DNA from: a virus
Strand: one strand, 5' to 3'
DNA length: 38,210 nucleotides
IMG/VR virus record: IMGVR_UViG_3300044911_003754
Span: 1 to 38,210 of that record
The translations under genes were made by a program, and so were the position numbers. Shown piece after piece: positions 14,606-21,668 of this stretch (the first letter of the stretch is position 1; the number at the start of each line of letters is the position of its first letter). The notes beneath the pieces were generated by a model. That model ran no database searches. It saw nothing but the letters and a program-made list of their open reading frames with translations, and was not told where the DNA came from.

Positions 14606-15544
14606 TCAGTTGAACAGTCCGAGGGGGTCGTTGACCGCGCCGGCCGCGGTGGGGGCGGCGGCCGGTGCAGTGCCGTTCAGCAGGCCGTCCAGTTCCTCCG
14701 TCAGTTTCTGGCGGCGGGGCAGGTTGGATTCAACCTTGAGCTGGGCGAGGATGGCATTCACCCGCGTCTTGGGATCCACGCCCTTGGCCGGAGTGCGGAC
14801 CAACTGCATGCCGTTGCGCCCGGGAATCGCCTGCCCGATCACGTTGCCCTCGCTGTCGGTCACCGCCACGGCCTGCGCCTGCTGCTTGGCCGGGTTGGTG
14901 CCGGTGGGAATCAGGCTGTTGCCAAACGTGGCGACGCGCGCCCCGGTCACGGGATCTTCCTGGAAGGCCAGCTCGGCCCCCGCATTCCCCCGCTGCCCCA
15001 TCTGTTCCGCCCGGAGCAGTTGCGCAAGCGATGTGGGTTCGAGCGTGAGCCCGCTTTGGCCGGCGGCCTGCACGATGTCGGCGAGGCCCACGTCGCGGGC
15101 GGGTTGCGGTTCGCCGGCCAGCGTGTTGGCGAAGTCCATGCTCGGTCCGCCGCCGGTGCCCATGAGGCTGGCGAGCGATTGGGTAAAGCGTTGCCCCGCG
15201 GCGTCGCGTTCGTTGGCCCGGTTCATCTGGCCCTGTTGCAGGTCGGCATACACCTTCGACAGGTTATATTCCCGGTCCTTGTTCGACTGGTCCTGTGCCA
15301 GCTTGTCCTTGGCCGCCTTCATGCCGATGCCGGCCACGTAGCCTTCGAGGTCGGCGAGGCCCATGGTCTGCACCTCGTCCTTCAGCTCGGGGTTGTAGAT
15401 GCCGATGGTCTTCCGCAGCGACGACGCCTTCTGCGACTGCTGCTTGCGTTGCTTCACGGCGTCGGCGAGAGAATCGGCGGCGCCGGTGATGCCGCGGAAC
15501 AGGAATTCCCCGGTGCGATTGGTAACGGTGGGCTGGTAGGGCAT
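14606..15544 (-). CDS. Internal virion / ejection-type protein
   Basis: This 312-aa protein begins MPYQPTVTNRTGEFLFRGIT and then has a long Lys/Gln-rich helical part (LADAVKQRKQQSQKASSLRK), a Gln-rich middle (VYADLQQGQMNRANERD) and an Ala/Pro-rich end (LGLFN). It sits directly before the giant polyvalent gene, as internal core proteins do in short-tailed phages. No enzymatic motif. It probably forms part of the DNA ejection apparatus; this is inferred from place and composition. Confidence 0.65.
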   Translation of the reverse strand: MPYQPTVTNRTGEFLFRGITGAADSLADAVKQRKQQSQKASSLRKTIGIYNPELKDEVQTMGLADLEGYVAGIGMKAAKDKLAQDQSNKDREYNLSKVYADLQQGQMNRANERDAAGQRFTQSLASLMGTGGGPSMDFANTLAGEPQPARDVGLADIVQAAGQSGLTLEPTSLAQLLRAEQMGQRGNAGAELAFQEDPVTGARVATFGNSLIPTGTNPAKQQAQAVAVTDSEGNVIGQAIPGRNGMQLVRTPAKGVDPKTRVNAILAQLKVESNLPRRQKLTEELDGLLNGTAPAAAPTAAGAVNDPLGLFN

Positions 15545-15546
15545 GG

Positions 15547-15966
15547 TCAGGCAGCGGTGGGGGTCAACTGGTCACGGGCGACGATGGGCCACAGGTCGGC
15601 GGCGATGGCCTGCATGTGGATCCAGCCGCCGCAAAGGAAGGCGACGGCCAGCGGCATCAGGTTGCCGCTCAGCCGCAGGGTGTTGGCCAGCGGACCCGTG
15701 GGGGCGATGACGCTGGTGGAGTAAAGGCTGGCGATCAGCGCATGCACGGTGGCGAGCGCCATGTGATTGGCCCGCCAGAATTCGCAGTTGGTGAGCACGG
15801 CCACCTCCATGCAGCGGTCCACGGCGTTCACGCGATGCCGGCCGGGCTCGTCAATGTCGTCGTCCACCTGGTGCGCGTGCGCGTGGAAGGCCATGAGGAA
15901 CAGGAACGCATCGTCCCGGTTCAGCGCGGCCCGGCGGTAGAGGTTAAAGAGTGGCGGCACGTTCAT
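15547..15966 (-). CDS. Hypothetical 139-aa virion-region protein
   Basis: The product begins MNVPPLFNLYRRAALNRDDA and contains the unusual His/Asp-rich stretch AFHAHAHQVDDDIDEPGRHR, which could bind a metal, followed by hydrophobic helices. The start at 15966 forms ATGA with the preceding gene, and a family-A repeat ends nine bases before it. No family is recognised. The paired cupin-like gene just upstream may be a functional partner. Confidence 0.6.
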   Translation of the reverse strand: MNVPPLFNLYRRAALNRDDAFLFLMAFHAHAHQVDDDIDEPGRHRVNAVDRCMEVAVLTNCEFWRANHMALATVHALIASLYSTSVIAPTGPLANTLRLSGNLMPLAVAFLCGGWIHMQAIAADLWPIVARDQLTPTAA

Positions 15967-16409
15967 GGCAGCAACGAACAGCGAAGGCGCGAAGGCGCGA
16001 AAAGGCTTTTGCCATCCTCCGTTCCTGCTTTCCTGCCTTCCAAATTGTCCTCTCCGATTTCCCGCAGTTCCAAATCCGTGGCGGCGCTGGTCATGGGCAC
16101 GCCGGGCAGCCACCGCTCGAAGTTGGCGAACAGGCCGAACCAGCCGAACGTCATCGCGGCGTGGGCGCAGTGCGGGGCCACCTCGAAGGCGCGGCCGATG
16201 TGGCGCCACGTCATCAGCTTGCCGGGCTGCTGGTCGCGCCACCACGCCATGCGCCCGCCCAGGAAGATCAGCGTGCTGCGGATGTGCGGGTGGACATGGC
16301 GGGGAATGAAGGCATGGCGCGGCGCCAGCCAAAGTTCCAACTGGCGACCCCGGCCCAGCGGCAGCGTGAGCCCGTAGCACCCGAAGCGGCGTTGGAAGAA
16401 GCGTTTCAC
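15963..16409 (-). CDS. Cupin-like 148-aa protein with a repeat-encoded C-terminus
   Basis: The GTG at 16409 overlaps the preceding stop (GTGA). The core, ELWLAPRHAFIPRHVHPHIR followed by STLIFLGGRMAWWR, has the His pattern and beta spacing of a small cupin barrel; this is a tentative fold call. The last 26 or so residues (LEGRKAGTEDGKSLFAPSRL...) are the translation of a family-B and a family-A repeat inserted at the 3' end (15976-16046), so the natural C-terminus has probably been replaced. The TGA supplied there overlaps the next ATG. Confidence 0.6.
   Translation of the reverse strand: MKRFFQRRFGCYGLTLPLGRGRQLELWLAPRHAFIPRHVHPHIRSTLIFLGGRMAWWRDQQPGKLMTWRHIGRAFEVAPHCAHAAMTFGWFGLFANFERWLPGVPMTSAATDLELREIGEDNLEGRKAGTEDGKSLFAPSRLRCSLLP
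15976..16046. repeat. Composite repeat A-B at a gene junction
   Basis: A family-A copy in reverse orientation (GAACAGCGAAGGCGCGAAGG, 15976 onward) and a family-B copy (16022-16046) lie inside the 3' end of the cupin-like gene and end nine bases before the start of the next gene. Confidence 0.85.
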
Positions 16410-16720
16410 AACGAGGACAGGAGGCTGCTCTTGCCGGCGCTCTTGGCCGCGGCGCCGAGCGCGGCGGAATCCTTGGCCTTGAAGCCCAGCGCCTGCCGGA
16501 CCGAATCGCGGGCGTCGTCGCGGAACTGCTCCCGGCGTTCGGCCAGGCCCCGGCGAAACTCGGTGCCGCGCATGAGCAGGCTGTCGTCGGCCACGCCCAG
16601 TTCCTGCATGCGCTCCATGCGTTTCACCCAATCCTCCTCGGACATGGGCGGGGTCATGCTGCCGGCGCCGGGCTGGATTCCCCGCGGCATCGGGGTGGCG
16701 TTGTAGTTGTTCATGGTCAC
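16406..16720 (-). CDS. Hypothetical 104-aa virion-region protein
   Basis: The product begins MTMNNYNATPMPRGIQPGAG and is followed by helical charged segments (EEDWVKRMERMQELGVADDS; FRRGLAERREQFRDDARDSV). The GTG start at 16720 overlaps the preceding stop (GTGA); an ATG two codons later is the alternative. It lies among the internal virion genes and may be a small structural or chaperone protein. No family is recognised. Confidence 0.6.
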   Translation of the reverse strand: MTMNNYNATPMPRGIQPGAGSMTPPMSEEDWVKRMERMQELGVADDSLLMRGTEFRRGLAERREQFRDDARDSVRQALGFKAKDSAALGAAAKSAGKSSLLSSL

Positions 16721-17571
16721 AGGGCTGAGCCCGCGGCGGAAATGCCGGCGCCCGCGAGCGCGGCCGAGTTGTTGGCGCTGGACACGGCGGCGTCGCGCTG
16801 GCTGTTGGCGTTCCAGTCGAGCATGTTCGAGGCCCCGCCGTAAATTTGGTTGGTGGCGCCCTGCGCGTTCTGGTTTCCCATGCCGAGAAGGCCCATGCCC
16901 GCATTGGCGCCGCTGGCCCGGCCGGTCACCAGTTGGAACGGGTCGCCGCTCGTGGCCTGGTTCAGCCCGGCAATGCCCGTGGCGCGCTGGAAGTTGTTCT
17001 GGAAGTAGCGTTCCCCCGCGTCGCTGGTGGCCAGGGCTTCCATGATGGCGTCGTTGGCCCCGAAGCCGAAGCCGCGGCCCCCCTGCGCGGCGCGAATGTT
17101 CTGCTCCACCTGCCGCTGGATGCCCGGCGGAAGCTGCCGGCCGGCACTCAGCCCTTCCATGGCGCTGGCGTTGAGCGCCTGCATGAGGGCCTGCTGCTCG
17201 GGATTGGCGGCGCGGAATGCCTGCACGGCGCCGGCGCCCAGCCGCTGCACGTCGGCAATGTCCTGCTCGCGCTGCGCGGTCGAGGCTTCTCGATCCGCCC
17301 GGGCGGCGGTCGGGCTGGCGTCCTTGAAGTAGATGTCCAGCAGGCCGCGGGTGCCGTCGTCGGGCGAGCCCAGCAGTGTCTGCTCCAGTTGCCGGCGGTT
17401 GATGGCGCCCAGCCGCGGGGAATACTTCTCGGTGGCGGCCAGCGATGCCTCGGTCTCGGCGGCCACGTCGCGGGCTTGGATGTCGGGCGACATGTCAAAC
17501 CGCGTGCCGGCGGGTGCGCGGAGCCGCCAGACATGGCCGGCTGCAAACTCTTGGTTGAGGAAGTCCTTCAT
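16717..17571 (-). CDS. Internal virion-type protein, Ala/Asn/Gly-rich
   Basis: This 284-aa product begins MKDFLNQEFAAGHVWRLRAP. Its first half is charged and helical (DIADVQRLGAGAVQAFRAAN); its second half is rich in Gly, Asn and Ala (GGRGFGFGANDAIMEALATS; ASNMLDWNANSQRDAAVSSA), which is typical of ejected internal proteins in podovirus-like phages. ATG 17571 forms ATGA with the 51-aa gene. A membrane-inserting ejection role is inferred. Confidence 0.6.
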   Translation of the reverse strand: MKDFLNQEFAAGHVWRLRAPAGTRFDMSPDIQARDVAAETEASLAATEKYSPRLGAINRRQLEQTLLGSPDDGTRGLLDIYFKDASPTAARADREASTAQREQDIADVQRLGAGAVQAFRAANPEQQALMQALNASAMEGLSAGRQLPPGIQRQVEQNIRAAQGGRGFGFGANDAIMEALATSDAGERYFQNNFQRATGIAGLNQATSGDPFQLVTGRASGANAGMGLLGMGNQNAQGATNQIYGGASNMLDWNANSQRDAAVSSANNSAALAGAGISAAGSAL

Positions 17572-17723
17572 GCGGCAAACGGGGTCAGCAAACTTTCGTG
17601 CAGGTAAAGGGTGGCGCCGTCGGTCGTGCGCCGGCAGATCCACACACGGCCGGGCAGGGGCGACTCCGGCACGACGGGGTGAAGGTCGCCTTGGCGGTCG
17701 CGGTAAACGTGGGTGGGGGTCAT
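17568..17723 (-). CDS. Hypothetical 51-aa protein
   Basis: A short gene (MTPTHVYRDRQGDLHPVVPE to LHESLLTPFAA) coupled by ATGA at both ends. The beta-like pattern (VWICRRTTDGATLYLHE) suggests a small, folded virion or assembly protein. It is supported mainly by the double overlap. No known family. Confidence 0.55.
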   Translation of the reverse strand: MTPTHVYRDRQGDLHPVVPESPLPGRVWICRRTTDGATLYLHESLLTPFAA

Positions 17724-18127
17724 GCGAAACAAAGTTGGTCGGCCGTGGGCTGGTTGGCGCGGTGCCCGCACAGGCGGGCAAGGCGTTCCACGTATTCGAG
17801 GGAGTAGAGTTTGCGGCGGCCAGGATGGCTGAGGTTCGTCTTGCGTTCCGAGCAGGGCACGCGGTCGGCCAGTATTTCCTCCACCCACGGATATTGCCGG
17901 CGGAACTCGGCGACCAAATCGGCCGCGGCCTCGGGATCCACGGCCATCACGTTGGCCACGTAGAGGGTGCCATCGTCCTGGAACCAGCCGATGCCGAGCG
18001 CCTGTCCCGGCAGCCAGATGCACCGGACATGGCGCTGCGTGAGGTAACGCCGCAGCGTGTCCTCGGGCTTCGCCTTGAGCTTCGGCGTGCCGTGCTGGCG
18101 GATGAACTGGAGAAGGTCGGGGTTCAT
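17720..18127 (-). CDS. Hypothetical 135-aa protein
   Basis: The product begins MNPDLLQFIRQHGTPKLKAK and contains VRCIWLPGQALGIGWFQDDG, a beta-rich middle, and a basic region (SERKTNLSHPGRRKLYSLEY) that recalls a small nucleic-acid-binding or assembly factor. It is joined by ATGA to the fibre-like gene and to the 51-aa gene. Possibly a fibre-assembly partner, by position only. Confidence 0.6.
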   Translation of the reverse strand: MNPDLLQFIRQHGTPKLKAKPEDTLRRYLTQRHVRCIWLPGQALGIGWFQDDGTLYVANVMAVDPEAAADLVAEFRRQYPWVEEILADRVPCSERKTNLSHPGRRKLYSLEYVERLARLCGHRANQPTADQLCFA

Positions 18128-19542
18128 GCGAGCAGGCGGACTTCCAGCGCGGCCCGGGTGCTGGCCACGTCGCCCACGCTTGGAACGCTGAAGCCAATCC
18201 AGAAACCCTCGGTCGTGGGCGTGGTCGAGTAGGGATGATGCGGATACGCCGGCCCGCCCGACAACGCGGTGGCGATGGACGCGACGTTGTAGTTCGCACT
18301 GGCCAGCGCCGTGGTGAAGTCCACGAAGTAGCGGGTCAGGCTGTTGTTCTTCACGATGCCGTCGATGTTGTTCGGCGTGCCGCTGAAGGGGCTGGCGGTC
18401 CAGTAGCGCACCGTGTTCACGCTGGCGCCGGTGCTGCTGATGTTCACCAGGTCGCTCAGGCTGGCGGCAATCGCCCCGGCCTTGGTGGTGTGCAGCTTCA
18501 CCGTGTCGACATCCACCACGTCCACGTAGTAGGGCACGTGGGCAGTCGTGCCGCCGATGGTCGTGGCGTCGAACCACATGAGTTGGCCGTCGCTCCAGCC
18601 GTGCGCGGTGATCGTCACCGTGTCGGCCGTGGCATCGCTGCTCACCGTGGCAATCGTGCTCGTGCCCGCGCTGGGGTCGAACACCGCCATGGCGGCCGAC
18701 GTGCTGGCCGGCGCACTGCCCGCGCTGGCCGCGGTCACCCGGCCGTTGACATCGAGCGTGATGCTCGTGGGGTAGGCAATCGCCCCGGCCCCGGGCCCCA
18801 CGCTGGGCAGGGTGAAGCTGGTCGAGTTGAGCAACTGCCAGTAAGCCCCGTCGAACGTCACCGCCACAAACCGGCCGGCGGTCAGGGCGCCCGCGGCCAC
18901 CGCGGCGCCGTCGGGCGCCCGCACGGACACGGCGCCCAGGCCGTTCACGTTCAGCGTGCTGGCGCCGGTGTTGGTCAGGGCCGCGCCCACCTTTAGCACC
19001 AGCAACCGGCCGGTCAGGTCGCTCACGTCGCCGATGGTGATGCCGGCCAGCGTCGTGGTGTAGGTGTTCACCGCGCCGCCCAGCTCGCCATAGAGACGGT
19101 CCGGCAGGTTGGGTTCGGCCAGTTGCCAGTAAGTGCCGTCGTAACGCACTTCGACCATGGCCCCGCTGCGGAGGTCGCCGGCTTCCACGTCCTGGTCGGC
19201 CAGCTTCTTGAGCGCGACGGCGCCCAGGCTGTTCACGTTCAGGGTGGCGGCCCCGGTGTTGGTGAAGTTCAGCTTGAGGATCAGCCACGCGCCCGCGGTC
19301 AGGGCCGACAGCCCCGGGGACGGCGCGGCCACGTAGGCATTGGCGCTGCCCGTGGTCAGCGCGTAGGCGATGGGACCGGGCTTGACGTGCGTGCTGTTGA
19401 CCGAACTCGCCGCGAGTTCCGAGGAACCGACGGACCCGGCAATCGTGATGGTCGGCAACGCCGCGGCGTTGAGGTCGTCCACGTCAAACCGCACCTCCGA
19501 GGTGAAGGTGTAGCCGCGGGCGACTGAAATGGTAAGTGCCAT
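18124..19542 (-). CDS. Tail-fibre-like repeat protein
   Basis: The 472-aa product begins MALTISVARGYTFTSEVRFD. It has two copies of a roughly 60-residue repeat with the core NTGA(A/S)TLNVN(S/G)LGAV and the ending YDGTYWQL or FDGAYWQL. The low-Cys, Thr/Ala/Val/Ser-rich sequence is typical of trimeric tail or head fibres. A C-terminal region with TADTVTITAHGWSDGQLMWF and YYVDVVDVDTVKLH matches a beta module common in fibre proteins. It would contact the host surface. A candidate promoter lies upstream at 19599-19627. Confidence 0.7.
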   Translation of the reverse strand: MALTISVARGYTFTSEVRFDVDDLNAAALPTITIAGSVGSSELAASSVNSTHVKPGPIAYALTTGSANAYVAAPSPGLSALTAGAWLILKLNFTNTGAATLNVNSLGAVALKKLADQDVEAGDLRSGAMVEVRYDGTYWQLAEPNLPDRLYGELGGAVNTYTTTLAGITIGDVSDLTGRLLVLKVGAALTNTGASTLNVNGLGAVSVRAPDGAAVAAGALTAGRFVAVTFDGAYWQLLNSTSFTLPSVGPGAGAIAYPTSITLDVNGRVTAASAGSAPASTSAAMAVFDPSAGTSTIATVSSDATADTVTITAHGWSDGQLMWFDATTIGGTTAHVPYYVDVVDVDTVKLHTTKAGAIAASLSDLVNISSTGASVNTVRYWTASPFSGTPNNIDGIVKNNSLTRYFVDFTTALASANYNVASIATALSGGPAYPHHPYSTTPTTEGFWIGFSVPSVGDVASTRAALEVRLLA

Positions 19543-19598
19543 GCGCCTGTCGAGGATTCAGGCGCGGGAGCTGGCGGCCCCTGCTACATTGGCGGGCA

Positions 19599-19627
19599 TA
19601 AATTAGGCCGGGTCACCGCCCGTGGCA
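19599..19627 (-). promoter_or_regulatory. Candidate promoter for the fibre-to-polyvalent gene block
   Basis: On the minus strand, TTGCCA (19627-19622), a 17-bp spacer and TAATTT (19604-19599) lie 57 bp upstream of the fibre-like gene start, in one of the few real gaps of the late region. The -35 matches at five of six positions, the -10 at three of six. Confidence 0.4.
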
Positions 19628-19650
19628 AGTGCGAACCGGCCGGGGAAGGG

Positions 19651-19703
19651 GTGAACAGCGAAGACGCGAAGGCGTGGAGAATCTGGAAGGCAGGAAATCA
19701 GGA
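19651..19703. repeat. Left arm of a long inverted repeat (A then B)
   Basis: TGAACAGCGAAGACGCGAAG, then GCGTGGAG, then AATCTGGAAGGCAGG and AAATCAGGAA. The reverse complement of 19961-20016 is nearly the same, with small differences only. Together the arms enclose the 76-aa gene. Confidence 0.85.
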
Positions 19704-19718
19704 AGCCGAAGCAGGGAG

Positions 19719-19949
19719 CTATGGCCATGGCCACCCGAGTGGCGTAGATGCGAGCGCTTCGCCGTCCATCCAGAAGGTGGCGGTGGTCGTCGTCTGCGAG
19801 ATCCCCACACACTTCAGAATCTCAAACGGGCGGCCGGGATGTTGGCGCGACAGGCGTTCGGCCTCGGTCTGCGCACTTGAAAGCGTGGCGTGTTTCACCT
19901 TTGGGACGGACGTGCCATCAACCCAGAGGATGCGGTAATACGGTTTCAT
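19719..19949 (-). CDS. Hypothetical 76-aa protein inside a repeat-bounded cassette
   Basis: The product begins MKPYYRILWVDGTSVPKVKH and continues with an amphipathic helix (LSSAQTEAERLSRQHPGRPF) and a strand pair (EILKCVGISQTTTTATFWMD). It looks like a compact alpha/beta domain of unknown family. The gene is bracketed by two roughly 55-bp inverted repeats (19651-19703 and 19961-20016), unlike any other gene in the window, and is not coupled by ATGA to its neighbours. This suggests it arrived as a separate cassette. Function unknown. Confidence 0.6.
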   Translation of the reverse strand: MKPYYRILWVDGTSVPKVKHATLSSAQTEAERLSRQHPGRPFEILKCVGISQTTTTATFWMDGEALASTPLGWPWP

Positions 19950-19960
19950 CAGTTTCTATA

Positions 19961-20016
19961 TTCCTGCTTTCCTGTTTTCCAGATTCACCTTCGCGCCTTC
20001 GCGTCTTCGCTGTTCA
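19961..20016. repeat. Right arm of a long inverted repeat (B then A)
   Basis: A family-B copy (TTCCTGCTTTCCTGTT...) followed by a family-A copy ending CTTCGCGTCTTCGCTGTTCA. The last bases supply the TGA stop of the glycosyltransferase-like gene at 20014-20016. It pairs with 19651-19703. Confidence 0.85.
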
Positions 20017-20673
20017 TTGGGTCTGCGGTTGCACTAACCCCCGGATGGCGGCCACGCGGTCCACGCCGCGGGCGGTGGTGGCGTCGTAGCTGCAATGGAT
20101 CAGCCGGGCGTGCATCGCCGCGGGCACACCGTAGCAGGCCATCACCCCGCGCACGTCGTGGGTCTGGTCGTTCCGCCACAGTTCGTGCCACAGATACATG
20201 TCGGACGTGTGCAGTTGGCCGTTGAGGCAGTCCACCGTCAGCAGCTCGCCGGACAACACCCGGTCCACAAAGTCCTGATAATGGCCGCGGGTGCCCAGCA
20301 GCAGCCCGGCGTTGGGATGCGCCCCGTCATGCCACGCGAGCAACCGCGCTTGCAGGCCATGCTGCGCCATACCGTCGCGGGCTTCCTCGGCGGTGAAGCC
20401 CACGTTCACCAAATCATCGTCGCACCAGAAGCCACCCACCTGGGCGGCCACCAGCCACCGGCGCCAGCAGGCTTCCTCGTAGGCGCGGGGATTCACCGTC
20501 GGCAGGCCGGTGATCACCGTCTCGTAACTGCCCGCCTGCGGATGCGCGCTCGCCTCGGCCCGGGTATGCACCACCGGTTCCCAGCCATGCCGCCGCCACG
20601 ACTCCGCCCACAGGCTCAGGATCTCCGCCCGGTCCATCCCTGGCACCGGCTCGTGATAGGTGTGAACGGTCAT
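20014..20673 (-). CDS. Glycosyltransferase-like protein with a DDD motif
   Basis: This 219-aa protein begins MTVHTYHEPVPGMDRAEILS. The segment VGGFWCDDDLVNVGF (Asp85-87) resembles the DXD metal/nucleotide-sugar site of GT-A enzymes. Upstream, ESWRRHGWEPVVHTR resembles the nucleotide-binding start of such folds. The start at 20673 is preceded by GGAGG, here supplied by a family-A repeat, and forms ATGA with the upstream GT-like gene. Its substrate is unknown; sugar modification of virion proteins, DNA or host surface glycan are all possible. Confidence 0.55.
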   Translation of the reverse strand: MTVHTYHEPVPGMDRAEILSLWAESWRRHGWEPVVHTRAEASAHPQAGSYETVITGLPTVNPRAYEEACWRRWLVAAQVGGFWCDDDLVNVGFTAEEARDGMAQHGLQARLLAWHDGAHPNAGLLLGTRGHYQDFVDRVLSGELLTVDCLNGQLHTSDMYLWHELWRNDQTHDVRGVMACYGVPAAMHARLIHCSYDATTARGVDRVAAIRGLVQPQTQ

Positions 20674-21578
20674 GCCTTCGTTTCCTCCTTCGCGCCTTCG
20701 CGCCTTCGCTGTTCCATCTGCCGCTGCTCCCTGAGCACCCGGATCAAGCTCCCGTCCTTGTTGCGATGGAACACCACCGCCTCCTTGGGAATCCGCCGCA
20801 GGTCGTCCACCGTGTGGAACGTGGGCGGATGATCGAGCCGGCCAAACTCTTGGTGAAACAGCGCGGTGGCGTGCGCCTGCGGAGTCAGCACGTCCGCCAT
20901 GGCGATGTCCCACGCGGTCCCCATCTGGTCGGCGCGGAAATGGTGGAACACGCTGTGATGATACGCCGCGTTGCCGGTCAGGTGCCGCGGGTAGTCATTG
21001 GTCGCCGGCTCGATGAAGCCCATGTAGGGCCGGCCGCACGCGGCATACTCGGCGCGGATCGCCTCGAACCAGCCGGGCTTGAGCGGGATGCAGTCGGGTT
21101 CGTTGAACCAGAAGTCCCGGTGGTGGCAGCGGCAATGCTCGGCTGCGGCCAAGAAACTCCAGTTGGCACCCGTCGGCCACCCTTCCCTAGGGAGGTCGAA
21201 AGGCGTAAACACAACGTCGTAGGTCGCAAAGGCGGCGCTAGTCATGTGTGCCACTTCGTCGGCCAACTCCTGCGAGCCCGGCACTACCAGAACCGCCTTG
21301 GCCGGCACTTGGCCCAGCTCGGCAATCCACCCCAGCAACTGCCGGAACCGGTGTTCATCCGCCGCACAGAAGGGCAGCACACACACAAACTCCCGCCCCG
21401 GCGTGAACTCCACCTTGGCCGTCGAGTGCTTCAGTTGCCGGCGCAGGTCGTCCCGCTCGCGGAGCAGGCGGTTGACCACTTCGCTGGGTTGCGCTTGGGG
21501 AGGTCCCGGGAATACGGGATGCACCAACTCCACCCGTTCCGTTTTGCGTCGTCCGAAGACACGCGACAAAAGATTCAT
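20670..21578 (-). CDS. Glycosyltransferase-like protein with a repeat-encoded tail
   Basis: This 302-aa protein begins MNLLSRVFGRRKTERVELVH, then has a short Arg-rich helix and a domain starting FVCVLPFCAADEHRFRQLLG. FWFNEPDCIPLKPGWFEAIR (D162) resembles the D-x-P-x-x-x-W acceptor region seen in several GT-A-like families. The C-terminal residues EQRRREGAKEETKA are the translation of a family-A repeat (20675-20714), so the original C-terminus has been extended. An 8-bp inverted repeat lies just before its ATG. It is probably a partner of the smaller GT-like protein that follows. Confidence 0.55.
   Translation of the reverse strand: MNLLSRVFGRRKTERVELVHPVFPGPPQAQPSEVVNRLLRERDDLRRQLKHSTAKVEFTPGREFVCVLPFCAADEHRFRQLLGWIAELGQVPAKAVLVVPGSQELADEVAHMTSAAFATYDVVFTPFDLPREGWPTGANWSFLAAAEHCRCHHRDFWFNEPDCIPLKPGWFEAIRAEYAACGRPYMGFIEPATNDYPRHLTGNAAYHHSVFHHFRADQMGTAWDIAMADVLTPQAHATALFHQEFGRLDHPPTFHTVDDLRRIPKEAVVFHRNKDGSLIRVLREQRQMEQRRREGAKEETKA
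20675..20714 (+). repeat. Family-A repeat within the end of the glycosyltransferase-like gene
   Basis: CCTTCGTTTCCTCCTTCGCG followed by CCTTCGCGCCTTCGCTGTTC. Read on the minus strand it encodes the protein tail and gives the GGAGG sequence before the next ATG at 20673. Confidence 0.85.
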
Positions 21579-21580
21579 GC

Positions 21581-21600
21581 GAGCCAATGTAGATTGGCTC
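21581..21600 (-). promoter_or_regulatory. Perfect stem-loop two bases before a start codon
   Basis: GAGCCAAT, a 4-nt loop and ATTGGCTC form a perfect 8-bp inverted repeat. On the minus strand it ends two bases before the ATG (21578) of the larger GT-like gene, where the ribosome-binding site should be. It could be a protein operator or an RNA hairpin that blocks initiation. No T-run follows, so a terminator is unlikely. Confidence 0.6.
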
Positions 21601-21668
21601 AGGAGTGGATGCGCGGACAGTGCCACCGCCCCCATCCACAATCAACTCCAATCTCTATCCACCGCCCA

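Noticed and set aside
12803-15724. Very long plus-strand frame (973 aa) opposite the giant gene
   Set aside because: It is antisense to two well-supported late genes, is His/Gly/Arg-rich as expected for the complement of high-GC codons, and has no recognisable domain.
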